A stretch of 5,000 bases of DNA, taken from positions 1 to 5,000 of the forward strand of contig JANRAT010000191.1 of the NCBI GenBank assembly GCA_030727885.1, read 5' to 3'. Position numbers and translations under genes: made by a program. Of the stretch, positions 1 through 5,000 are shown in pieces. The stretch's first letter is position 1, and each line of letters begins with the position of its first letter. The notes beneath the pieces are model-generated. The model was not told the origin of the DNA. It saw nothing but the letters and a program-made list of their open reading frames with translations, and did no database searches. The DNA is from Rhodospirillales bacterium. Lineage in GTDB: Bacteria; Pseudomonadota; Alphaproteobacteria; Rhodospirillales; Casp-alpha2.

Positions 1-807
1 GATCTGTTCATGGGCATGGTCTTCCCGGGTCTGATTATGTCCGGATTTTACATCCTTTATATTCTGATCCGGTGTATCGTCCGTCCCGGTGACGGCGCGA
101 AGGTTCTTGTTGATGAAGTGCAGATCGCCTGGGGCGAAAAAATGCGCATCACACTCAGCGCCTTGTTGCCGCCGATCCTGCTGATCTTTGCGGTACTGGG
201 ATCCATCATGTTCGGATGGGCGGCACCGACGGAAGCGGCCGGCATGGGCGCCTGCGGATCAATCATCCTGACTTTGTGCTACCGGACATTCTCGTTCAAA
301 GTCTTGCAGGAATCCCTGGTCAAAACGGTCAAGGTTACCTGCATGATCATGCTGATACTGCTCGGCGGCAGCATGTTCTCGGGTGTCTTCATCGGATCGG
401 GCGGGGTTGCGCTGACGACCGAATTGATCAATGCCACACACTTTTCCCCCTGGGTGACATTGGCGATGTTCCTGGGGATCAGTTTCCTTGCCGGATTCAT
501 TCTGGAATGGATATCGATTCTTTTGATCTTCGTCCCGGTATTCATTCCGATCGTCAAAGTATTGGGATTTGATCCTGCGTGGTTCTGTATCCTGTTCCTG
601 ATCGTCATTCAGACCAGTTATCTGACGCCACCGATGGCACCGGCGATCTTTTATCTTCGCGGAATCAGCCCGCCGGAGATAAAGATTCAGGACATGTTCA
701 GAGGCGTTATCCCGTTCATCATTTTGCAGATCATGACTCTGATCATCGTCATGATCTTCCCACAGACGGTGCTTTGGCTACCGGCCAAAGTGCTCGGTTT
801 CAATTAG
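1..807 (+). CDS. TRAP transporter large permease (DctM family), C-terminal part
   Basis: This is the C-terminal 268 residues of the large membrane subunit of a tripartite ATP-independent periplasmic (TRAP) transporter; the open frame runs off the left edge. Such permeases use ion gradients to import organic acids and related solutes delivered by a periplasmic binding protein. What is seen: successive hydrophobic segments, the DctM-type PTEAAG motif at window residues 76-81, a long hydrophobic block around 147-205 containing FDPAWF, and the conserved LTPP loop at 208-211 followed by a last membrane segment near 233-254. The wording around FDPAWF...QTSYLTPP...FYLRG resembles the subfamily annotated as mannitol/chloroaromatic-compound TRAP permeases (COG4664), but the substrate cannot be read from this. 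Full-length members have roughly 430 or more residues, so about 160 or more are missing upstream. The next gene starts 10 nt after the stop, and its ribosome-binding site overlaps this stop codon, indicating an operon with coupled translation. Confidence 0.93.
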   Translation, partial: DLFMGMVFPGLIMSGFYILYILIRCIVRPGDGAKVLVDEVQIAWGEKMRITLSALLPPILLIFAVLGSIMFGWAAPTEAAGMGACGSIILTLCYRTFSFKVLQESLVKTVKVTCMIMLILLGGSMFSGVFIGSGGVALTTELINATHFSPWVTLAMFLGISFLAGFILEWISILLIFVPVFIPIVKVLGFDPAWFCILFLIVIQTSYLTPPMAPAIFYLRGISPPEIKIQDMFRGVIPFIILQIMTLIIVMIFPQTVLWLPAKVLGFN

Positions 808-817
808 GAGAACAATT

Positions 818-1714
818 ATGAAAGCTGAGGAAATCCTTGCTATAAAGCCGTTGATTCTCAAGCAGGCACAGCGCGAGTTTTACTTCGAAAATGGCTACCT
901 CCTGCTTGAAAAGGCGATCAATGACGAATGGCTCGAAAAGTTGCGGGCAACCGTCGATGAACTGGTCGAAGAAACGCGTGATCTGACGAAGTCAGATAAG
1001 AAATGGGATCTTGAGCCGGATCACAAACGCGATGCGCCCCGTCTGCGCCGGCTATCGTCACCGAACGACCACCATCCGATGTTCTGGAATTATGCATCGG
1101 GACTGCCGATGGTCGACATCGTTGCCGATCTTGTTGGTCCGAACGTCAAATTTCATCATTCCAAGCTCAACTTCAAATGGGCCAAGGGTGGCGAAGAGGT
1201 CAAATGGCATCAGGATATCCAATTCTGGCCACACACCAATTACAGCCCGCTGACTGTCGGAACGTATCTCTACGACTGTGACGACACGCAGGGGCCACTC
1301 GGGATCATCGAGGGCAGTCACAAGGGCGAGTTGTACAATCAGTATGACAAGGCAGGCAAATGGACGGGCTGTCTGTCCGATGCCGATTCAGCCGAGCTTG
1401 ACGCAAGCAAAGCCGTCTATCTGCCGGGACCGGCGGGGTCATTGACGATCCATAACTGCCGAACCATCCATGGCTCCAAACCGAATCTGTCGAATGCCGG
1501 CCGTCCGCTGCTGCTCAATGTTTATTCTTCAGCCGATGCCATTCCCTATACACACAACCCGTTGTATTCAAAATATGACCAGGCAATTGTAATGGGAGAT
1601 CGTGCCCTCTGGGCTGATCATGATCCTCGCCCCTGTCTGATGCCGCCCGATTGGGGCGGAAATTATTCCTCGATCTTCGCGCTGCAGCAGGGCGAACAAG
1701 CGGGGATGATGTAA
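818..1714 (+). CDS. Phytanoyl-CoA dioxygenase (PhyH) family Fe(II)/2-oxoglutarate oxygenase
   Basis: A 298-residue cytosolic protein of the PhyH family, whose members hydroxylate small substrates using Fe(II), O2 and 2-oxoglutarate. The facial iron triad is visible: H131-x-D133 in the segment KWHQDIQFWPH, and the distal H218 in TIHGSKPNLS. R229, about 11 residues further on in RPLLLNVY, fits the 2-oxoglutarate-binding arginine. The family loop LGIIEGSHKG lies between them at 161-170. Length is typical. It lacks the ectoine-hydroxylase signature as I know it, so EctD is unlikely, and the substrate is unknown. The ATG at 818 is supported by AGGAG at 806-810, 7 nt upstream and overlapping the permease stop codon, so the two genes are almost certainly co-transcribed. 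The simplest inference is that the oxygenase acts on the solute imported by the TRAP system or on a product of it. Family assignment is secure; the role is inference. Confidence 0.93.
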   Translation: MKAEEILAIKPLILKQAQREFYFENGYLLLEKAINDEWLEKLRATVDELVEETRDLTKSDKKWDLEPDHKRDAPRLRRLSSPNDHHPMFWNYASGLPMVDIVADLVGPNVKFHHSKLNFKWAKGGEEVKWHQDIQFWPHTNYSPLTVGTYLYDCDDTQGPLGIIEGSHKGELYNQYDKAGKWTGCLSDADSAELDASKAVYLPGPAGSLTIHNCRTIHGSKPNLSNAGRPLLLNVYSSADAIPYTHNPLYSKYDQAIVMGDRALWADHDPRPCLMPPDWGGNYSSIFALQQGEQAGMM

Positions 1715-1745
1715 GCCGCAGCGTTGGAATAAATATTGTATGAAT

Positions 1746-1764
1746 GATGTATCTGTAATATATC
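1746..1764. promoter_or_regulatory. AT-rich inverted repeat in leader of hydroxylase gene; candidate operator
   Basis: Between the dioxygenase stop and the hydroxylase start are 124 noncoding bases, strongly AT-rich from about 1728 to 1775. Within them ATGATGTAT (1744-1752) and ATATATCAT (1758-1766) form a 9-bp inverted repeat with one G-T pair and a 5-nt centre. The core GATGT-N9-ATATC resembles elements before gntR and before the panB-like gene. The surrounding sequence also offers TAGAAT (1768-1773) as a possible -10 box, but no good -35 lies at the right distance. An independent promoter for the hydroxylase gene is plausible but not proven. Confidence 0.35.
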
Positions 1765-1838
1765 ATATAGAATGTGTTAGGGTTGCAGTGCCCCCGTTGT
1801 GGTCCGGTGCTGAAGCAAGAATGTGAGAGGGTTTAATC

Positions 1839-2609
1839 ATGATGACTGCACGCCAAACTAACTTCCGTCAGGTTTACCGGTCGCGCATTGCCGGCTGGTA
1901 CAATGGGCCGGTCCACGTGTTTGTGATTTACACAATCGGGCTGACGGCTCTTTGGATTTATTCGCAGTTTATCAGCAATCCAACGTGGCTTGAATGGTCA
2001 ATCGTCCCGGCAACATTCTTGATGTGCAATATCTTTGAATGGTTCCTGCACAAATATGTGATGCACAGACCGCATACCAATCCGGGACTGCGCGCGATTT
2101 ATGAACGTCACACCCTTAATCACCACCAGTTCTTTACGGATCAGGAAATGCGGTTTCGGGATCACAAGGACTGGCGTGTCACGTTCTTCCCGCCATATGC
2201 CCTGGTCGTGTTCATTCTGATGTCATCAATTGGCGTCGTGGTGCTGAACGTCATAGCCTCACAGAATGCAGCCTGGCTGTTTATTTCATCAACGACATCA
2301 ATGTATCTGATCTACGAATTCATGCATTTTTGCTGCCATGTGGATGAAAACCTGTTCGTCCGCTGGTGCCCGCTGGTCAATACGCTGCGCCGTCATCATA
2401 CCGCGCACCATAATGACAAGATCATGATGGAGCGGAACATGAACCTGACGTTCCCGATTGCGGACTGGCTGTTCGGCACATCGGATCTGGACCGGGGTTT
2501 GCTCGGCCACCTGTTCAATGGATACAACACGGACCACCTGCGGAAAGACCTGCGGGCGATCCCGTTGCGACCCGATGAAGCCGCAGCGTCACCAATGCCG
2601 GCTGAATAA
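1839..2609 (+). CDS. Sterol desaturase / fatty acid hydroxylase family membrane di-iron protein
   Basis: A 256-residue integral membrane protein of the fatty acid hydroxylase superfamily (sterol desaturases, fatty acid hydroxylases, carotenoid hydroxylases), which use a histidine-bound di-iron centre to oxygenate lipids. The histidine clusters are seen in order: H71-x4-H76 in LHKYVMHR, H91-x3-H95-H96 in RHTLNHH, H163-x3-H167 in FMHFCCH, and H187-x2-H190-H191 in RRHHTAHH. Hydrophobic segments lie near 24-43, 53-70, 119-139 and 145-162, so the histidines would face the cytoplasm around two helical hairpins. The late DWLFGTSDLDRG segment (209-220) is also family-like. The ATG at 1839 is followed directly by a second ATG; GAGAGG at 1825-1830 gives 8-nt spacing to the first. 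A small membrane-protein gene follows after 27 nt. The substrate cannot be deduced: fatty acyl, sterol-like, hopanoid, ornithine lipid or carotenoid are all possible. Confidence 0.9.
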   Translation: MMTARQTNFRQVYRSRIAGWYNGPVHVFVIYTIGLTALWIYSQFISNPTWLEWSIVPATFLMCNIFEWFLHKYVMHRPHTNPGLRAIYERHTLNHHQFFTDQEMRFRDHKDWRVTFFPPYALVVFILMSSIGVVVLNVIASQNAAWLFISSTTSMYLIYEFMHFCCHVDENLFVRWCPLVNTLRRHHTAHHNDKIMMERNMNLTFPIADWLFGTSDLDRGLLGHLFNGYNTDHLRKDLRAIPLRPDEAAASPMPAE

Positions 2610-2636
2610 CCGATTGACCATGGGGAGCACTAGACG

Positions 2637-2813
2637 ATGCCTGTAAAGATAAAGGTTTTCATCTCGGTCATGGCGCTTGCTGTGGTCGGCGGGTTCTCGC
2701 TCATGAACCTGAATGGCGGCAACGAGACCGTCGGCTATGTCGGCCTTGGTCTGGCAGCGCTGATGGTGCTGGCCATGTGGATTTTTCCGGAAACCGGCAA
2801 GGTCAGGCGATAA
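2637..2813 (+). CDS. Small two-helix membrane protein (58 aa), unknown function
   Basis: A short gene encoding MPVKIKVFISVMALA at its start and ending FPETGKVRR. It has 58 residues: two hydrophobic segments (about 5-24 and 33-50) joined by a polar turn rich in Asn and Gly (MNLNGGNET), and a positively charged tail. A good ribosome-binding site, GGGGAG at 2622-2627, lies 9 nt before the ATG. The gene starts 27 nt after the hydroxylase stop in the same direction, and together these points make a real gene likely. It probably belongs to the same transcript as the hydroxylase and could assist or modulate that membrane enzyme, but this is inference from position only. I do not recognise a family. 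The opposing gntR gene ends 33 nt beyond its stop. Confidence 0.72.
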   Translation: MPVKIKVFISVMALAVVGGFSLMNLNGGNETVGYVGLGLAALMVLAMWIFPETGKVRR

Positions 2814-2846
2814 CCGATCAGTTGTGACGGGATCGGGTGCCGCTGA

Positions 2847-3536
2847 TCAGGATGTGACGGTGGCGCGAGTGAAGGATTCCACGTAATCAACAAGTTTGTC
2901 GCTTGCTGATGCAGCGGCCTCACCGTCGCCTTTGGCGATGGCTTGTGCCAGCTTGGCGTGCAGTCCGGCGGTCAAGGGCAAGTCAGCTGTTTCTTTGTAA
3001 TGCATATACCAAAAGCGCCGGGACAGGCCGTGCATGAGACCGATCGCACGATTCGCATATTCATTGTGCGCCGCCAGTGCCATCAATTTATTCAATTCAT
3101 CGTCATAGCGCATAAATGAAAGATCATCCTTTTCAGCGGATGCTTTCTCGATGCCATCGGCGATGGCTTTAAACTTGGCACGTTCCTGGTCGGTGGCGCG
3201 CTGTGCTGCGGACCGCGCGATCAATCGTTCAAGCTCACGGCGCACTTCAAGCAGCAAGAGTTGCTTGCGCGGATTGATGTCCGACACCAGAATCCCTTTT
3301 CTGGGCAGGATCGTTACCAGTCCTTCCCGGGCAAGTCTTTGCAGGGCTTCGCGAATTGGCGTGCGGCCGATCCCGAGTTCCTGTGACAGTGCAACCTCGG
3401 AGAGAACCTCGCCGGGCTCCAGCTGCAGTGTAACGATCAATTCCTCAAGTGCTGAATAAGCCTTGTCCGTCAGGCTGTCTGTGCGCTTTTGCCCCGGCTT
3501 TCGTGATGCTGATGGTGTCGGTTCGGATTTTACCAT
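2847..3536 (-). CDS. GntR-family transcriptional regulator, FCD subfamily
   Basis: A 229-residue DNA-binding regulator. After a polar tail (1-19), a winged helix-turn-helix spans about 20-88, with the GntR signature visible: LSEVALSQELGIGRTPIREAL (45-65), followed by REGLVTILPRKGILV. Residues about 92-222 form an all-helical FCD-type ligand-binding domain. FCD domains usually bind a metal through Asp-x3-His and two further histidines. Here the matching positions by eye read D145-x3-N149, H193 (GLHAKLAQAI) and L215, so two histidines seem lost and metal binding is doubtful. FCD regulators commonly repress neighbouring catabolic or transport genes until a small organic acid or similar effector binds. 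The gene lies 38 nt downstream of the panB-like gene on the same strand, suggesting co-transcription and autoregulation, and it converges on the hydroxylase pair. Family call is secure; effector and targets are unknown. Confidence 0.93.
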   Translation of the reverse strand: MVKSEPTPSASRKPGQKRTDSLTDKAYSALEELIVTLQLEPGEVLSEVALSQELGIGRTPIREALQRLAREGLVTILPRKGILVSDINPRKQLLLLEVRRELERLIARSAAQRATDQERAKFKAIADGIEKASAEKDDLSFMRYDDELNKLMALAAHNEYANRAIGLMHGLSRRFWYMHYKETADLPLTAGLHAKLAQAIAKGDGEAAASASDKLVDYVESFTRATVTS

Positions 3537-3549
3537 AGGCGTGAATAGA

Positions 3550-3558
3550 CTTTCCTTT
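3550..3558 (-). promoter_or_regulatory. Unusually distant ribosome-binding site of gntR
   Basis: On the minus strand AAAGGAAAG is the only Shine-Dalgarno-like run ahead of gntR, but it ends 13 nt before the ATG at 3536, which is longer than usual. An in-frame ACG at 3542-3540 would be 7 nt away, but ACG starts are very rare. No other in-frame start lies before the upstream in-frame stop (TGA at 3569-3567). The ATG is kept as the start, with the expectation of modest translation. Confidence 0.4.
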
Positions 3559-3562
3559 GAAT

Positions 3563-3581
3563 GATATCAAAAGATTATATC
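3563..3581. promoter_or_regulatory. Inverted repeat GATAT-N9-ATATC ahead of gntR; candidate operator
   Basis: The 19-mer GATATCAAAAGATTATATC contains perfect 5-bp inverted half-sites separated by 9 nt. It straddles the end of the panB-like gene (stop at 3577-3575) and the 38-nt gap before gntR. Its half-sites and spacing match the element at 4469-4487 upstream of the panB-like gene (14 of 19 positions identical) and, less well, the one at 1746-1764 (11 of 19). A binding site for the adjacent GntR regulator is a reasonable inference. AT-rich composition makes chance similarity possible. Confidence 0.35.
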
Positions 3582-4453
3582 TGTTTGCGCTTTTCTACCA
3601 TAGTCACGAACTTTTCGTATTCCGCATCATTCACACTATAGGTGTGGTCATCATCCGGGAATTTGCCGGCTTTGACTTCGCGGACGTATTCGGAAATACC
3701 ACTGACGGCAACTTCCGTCAGTTTGGCATAGCGTTTGGTGAATTTTGGTTTGAAGTCGGTAAACACGCCGAGCAGATCATAGCACAACAGGATCTGGCCG
3801 TCCGTGCCGACGCCGGCACCGATGCCGATGGTCGGGATCTCAAGCTGCTTGGAGATGACCTCGGCGATTTTACCGGGGACGGCTTCGAATTCCAGCATGA
3901 AGCAGCCGGCATCCTGAATGGCCAGGGCATCTTCCAAAATCTTGAATGCCGCGTCCGCCGTTCGCCCTTGAATTTTGAAACCGCCGAACATGGCTACGGT
4001 GTGAGGTGTCAGCCCGATATGGGATGCCGTCGGAATACCGGCATCGACGAGCGCTTTGAGAATATGCGCCTGACTTTTGCCGCCTTGTGGTTTGACGGCG
4101 TCAGAGCCGGCATCCTGCATGAAACGTGCGGCGTTTCTGAGTGCGCTTTCCACGGTGCTGTAGCTTTGATAGGGCATGCAGCCGAGCACAAACGTGTTGG
4201 GTGCCCCCCGACGGACGGCCTGGGCATGCATGATCATCATGTCCATGGTTGCCGGGATGGTATTGGCATGGCCGTGTGCAATCATCGCCAGACTGTCACC
4301 GATGACGGCGACGTCGACGCCGGACATCTCTGCCCATTGCGCCGAGGTGTAGTCCGGAACGGACATATAGACCATCTTCTCGCCGGTATGTTTGGACTCG
4401 CGAATTTCGGTGATGGTGCGCTTTTTGCGCTCGGTTTTCTGGATGTCCGCCAC
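3575..4453 (-). CDS. PanB-family (ketopantoate hydroxymethyltransferase-like) protein with altered metal site
   Basis: A 292-residue cytosolic protein of the ketopantoate hydroxymethyltransferase family (PEP mutase/isocitrate lyase-type barrel). True PanB transfers a one-carbon unit from methylenetetrahydrofolate to 2-oxoisovalerate in pantothenate synthesis. Seen: IGDSLAMIAHGH (51-62), AVRRGAPN (79-86), VK at 120-121, HIGLTP (145-150), FGGFKIQGR (156-164), FEAVP (189-193) and IGIGAGVGTDGQIL (209-222). Compared from memory with E. coli PanB, D45, S46, K112, H136 and catalytic E181 correspond to D53, S54, K121, H145 and E190. However, Mg2+ ligands D84 and E114 are C92 (codon TGC at 4180-4178) and Q123 (CAA at 4087-4085). 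The family is clear, but classical PanB activity is doubtful. It ends in an approximately 20-residue extension. The GTG start at 4453 is chosen over an in-frame ATG at 4531 because it has a strong ribosome-binding site, and the longer version would translate the AT-rich promoter. The gntR gene follows after 38 nt. Confidence 0.88.
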   Translation of the reverse strand: MADIQKTERKKRTITEIRESKHTGEKMVYMSVPDYTSAQWAEMSGVDVAVIGDSLAMIAHGHANTIPATMDMMIMHAQAVRRGAPNTFVLGCMPYQSYSTVESALRNAARFMQDAGSDAVKPQGGKSQAHILKALVDAGIPTASHIGLTPHTVAMFGGFKIQGRTADAAFKILEDALAIQDAGCFMLEFEAVPGKIAEVISKQLEIPTIGIGAGVGTDGQILLCYDLLGVFTDFKPKFTKRYAKLTEVAVSGISEYVREVKAGKFPDDDHTYSVNDAEYEKFVTMVEKRKQI

Positions 4454-4462
4454 GTTTACTTT

Positions 4463-4468
4463 CCCCCT
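4463..4468 (-). promoter_or_regulatory. Ribosome-binding site fixing the GTG start of the panB-like gene
   Basis: On the minus strand AGGGGG, continuing as AGGGGGAAAG, lies 9 nt before GTG at 4453-4451. The in-frame ATG 26 codons upstream (4531) has no comparable site, and its extra residues would come from the AT-rich promoter stretch, so the GTG is the better start. Confidence 0.75.
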
Positions 4469-4476
4469 GATATTAT
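4468..4476 (+). promoter_or_regulatory. Possible extended -10 element for the rightward membrane-protein gene
   Basis: TGATATTAT matches an extended -10 (TGn followed by TATTAT), and an exact TATAAT overlaps it at 4474-4479. Either would start transcription roughly 70 nt before the ATG at 4554. No convincing -35 is present at normal spacing. The same stretch is self-complementary, so polarity cannot be decided from sequence alone. Confidence 0.3.
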
Positions 4477-4487
4477 AATAATATATT
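4469..4487. promoter_or_regulatory. AT-only palindromic element upstream of panB-like gene; candidate operator
   Basis: After the initial G, the 19-mer GATATTATAATAATATATT is purely A/T. It contains the perfect palindrome TATTATAATA (4471-4480), overlapping the start of a second, TAATATATTA (4479-4488). It has the same GATAT-N9-ATAT layout as the site before gntR. It lies just downstream of the predicted -10 box of the leftward promoter, around the transcription start, a classical place for repressor binding. Confidence 0.35.
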
Positions 4488-4493
4488 AAAGGA

Positions 4494-4522
4494 ATGTTAC
4501 GTTTCGCGCGACGTTTGGTCAA
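4494..4522 (-). promoter_or_regulatory. Predicted sigma70-type promoter of the panB-like gene
   Basis: Read on the minus strand, TTGACC (4522-4517, five of six matches to the -35 consensus) and TAACAT (4499-4494, four of six to the -10) are separated by exactly 17 nt. Transcription would begin near 4487, giving a leader of about 34 nt that carries the AGGGGG ribosome-binding site. GGTCAACC over the -35 box is a small inverted repeat that could also take part in control. Confidence 0.45.
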
Positions 4523-4553
4523 CCGGGACATAAGGTGTCAGGGGCGATCGGGA

Positions 4554-4937
4554 ATGATTCAGGGATTGGAACTGCCACCTCTCTGGCCGGCCATTTTGTT
4601 TGGTGTTGCAATGCTTGCCGGTGTCATCAGTGCGGTGGTGTTCTCTGGGCATTTTCCTCTCGATCCGGCGCAAATCGGCTCGCAATCGCTTCGTGGGCGA
4701 AAGCTGGCGCTCGCCATGCTTGGTATCGCAACGCTGAGCATTCTGGGTGTTGCCGGAAGCCTTGGATTCGATAAATTACCCTGGTACGCAGCCATCCTGA
4801 TTGGTGGATTGGCGGTTCTCGCAGGACCTCTGGTTGAGCAATTGCTCCCCTTGCGGTTCAGGTCAGATACGGTCGGGCTTTGCATCATCAGTTCAATCGT
4901 TCTGGCCTTGGCAGGTGCAATCTTAACACGGGCCTAA
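4554..4937 (+). CDS. Unrecognised four-helix inner-membrane protein (127 aa)
   Basis: A 127-residue hydrophobic protein beginning MIQGLELPPLWPAILF. Four membrane segments are apparent at about 11-30, 51-70, 77-96 and 107-124. The connecting loops include SGHFPLDPAQIGSQ (31-44), a basic patch RGRK (47-50), and EQLLPLRFRSD (95-105). There is no cleavable signal peptide. I do not recognise the family, and no catalytic motif stands out. The ATG at 4554 is preferred because AGGGG at 4540-4544 sits 9 nt upstream. An in-frame ATG at 4494 would add 20 basic, non-membrane residues, but its AGGA touches the start codon with no spacing and it lies inside the opposing promoter. The gene is transcribed divergently from the panB-like gene, sharing about 100 bp of intergenic DNA, so shared regulation is possible. 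Confidence 0.7.
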   Translation: MIQGLELPPLWPAILFGVAMLAGVISAVVFSGHFPLDPAQIGSQSLRGRKLALAMLGIATLSILGVAGSLGFDKLPWYAAILIGGLAVLAGPLVEQLLPLRFRSDTVGLCIISSIVLALAGAILTRA

Positions 4938-5000
4938 CAGTGGTTTTGGGTTCCCATTATTGTATTTTGGACGATCACTTTTGTCTGAACCGCAATATTA

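Noticed and set aside
1515..1766. Minus-strand open frame of 83 codons over the dioxygenase 3' end and the AT-rich gap
   Set aside because: It is antisense to conserved PhyH sequence, its N-terminus is low-complexity translation of AT-rich noncoding DNA, and no family is recognisable.
1786..1812. Possible stem CAGTGCC / GGTGCTG in the leader of the hydroxylase gene
   Set aside because: There are only seven pairs including two wobbles, with a 13-nt loop and no riboswitch-like architecture; it is compatible with chance.
1713..2589. 12-base direct repeat AAGCCGCAGCGT at 1713-1724 and 2578-2589, near the ends of two genes
   Set aside because: A single 12-mer match is about what chance gives in 5 kb, and no mobile-element hallmarks flank it.
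2814..2836. Possible hairpin terminator between the convergent small membrane gene and gntR (CCGATC / GATCGG, 11-nt loop)
   Set aside because: The stem is only 6 bp and no T-run follows on either strand, so it is not a convincing intrinsic terminator.
3557..4489. A 310-codon open frame on the plus strand covering nearly all of the panB-like gene
   Set aside because: Its codons are exactly back to back with the panB-like codons, so it stays open simply because that gene avoids TTA, CTA and TCA. The product has no recognisable family, while the minus strand encodes clear PanB motifs.
4938..5000. AT-rich tail that could hold a promoter for a gene beyond the window
   Set aside because: TTGGAC (4967-4972) and TTGTCT (4981-4986) have no -10 box at suitable spacing inside the window; nothing can be supported.

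Overview
The window reads as ordinary, densely coding chromosomal DNA of a proteobacterium, most likely a marine or aquatic alphaproteobacterium. That assignment is inferred from gene content (a TRAP carboxylate-type transporter with a phytanoyl-CoA-dioxygenase-like enzyme, an FCD-type GntR regulator, a fatty-acid-hydroxylase-family membrane enzyme) and from moderate GC coding DNA with Shine-Dalgarno-led genes. No species can be named. No RNA gene, insertion sequence, CRISPR array or phage gene is visible, and no gene-free stretch exceeds about 125 bases.

Layout. Positions 1-1714 (+): the 3' end of a TRAP transporter large permease, followed after 10 nt by a PhyH-type Fe(II)/2-oxoglutarate dioxygenase. 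This looks like one transport-plus-oxidation operon. Positions 1715-1838: an AT-rich gap with an inverted repeat and probably a new promoter. Positions 1839-2813 (+): a histidine-rich membrane hydroxylase/desaturase and, 27 nt later, a 58-residue two-helix membrane protein short enough to be missed by gene callers. Positions 2847-4453 (-): a PanB-family protein (upstream) and an FCD-type GntR regulator (downstream) read toward the preceding pair. Positions 4454-4553: an AT-rich divergent promoter region. Positions 4554-4937 (+): an unrecognised four-helix membrane protein. Positions 4938-5000 hold nothing I can identify.

The most notable points are these. (1) The PanB-family protein keeps the overall ketopantoate hydroxymethyltransferase sequence and its general base. 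Two of the three residues that bind Mg2+ in E. coli PanB are replaced (Asp84 by Cys92, Glu114 by Gln123), so it is probably a neofunctionalised paralogue rather than the housekeeping pantothenate enzyme. (2) The neighbouring GntR regulator also appears to lack two of the usual FCD metal-binding histidines. (3) Three noncoding junctions (before the hydroxylase gene, before gntR and before the panB-like gene) carry a similar 19-nt element, GATRT-N9-ATATY, which could be the operator of this regulator and would tie the hydroxylase and PanB-like transcription units into one regulon. This last point is a pattern found by eye in AT-rich DNA and needs testing.
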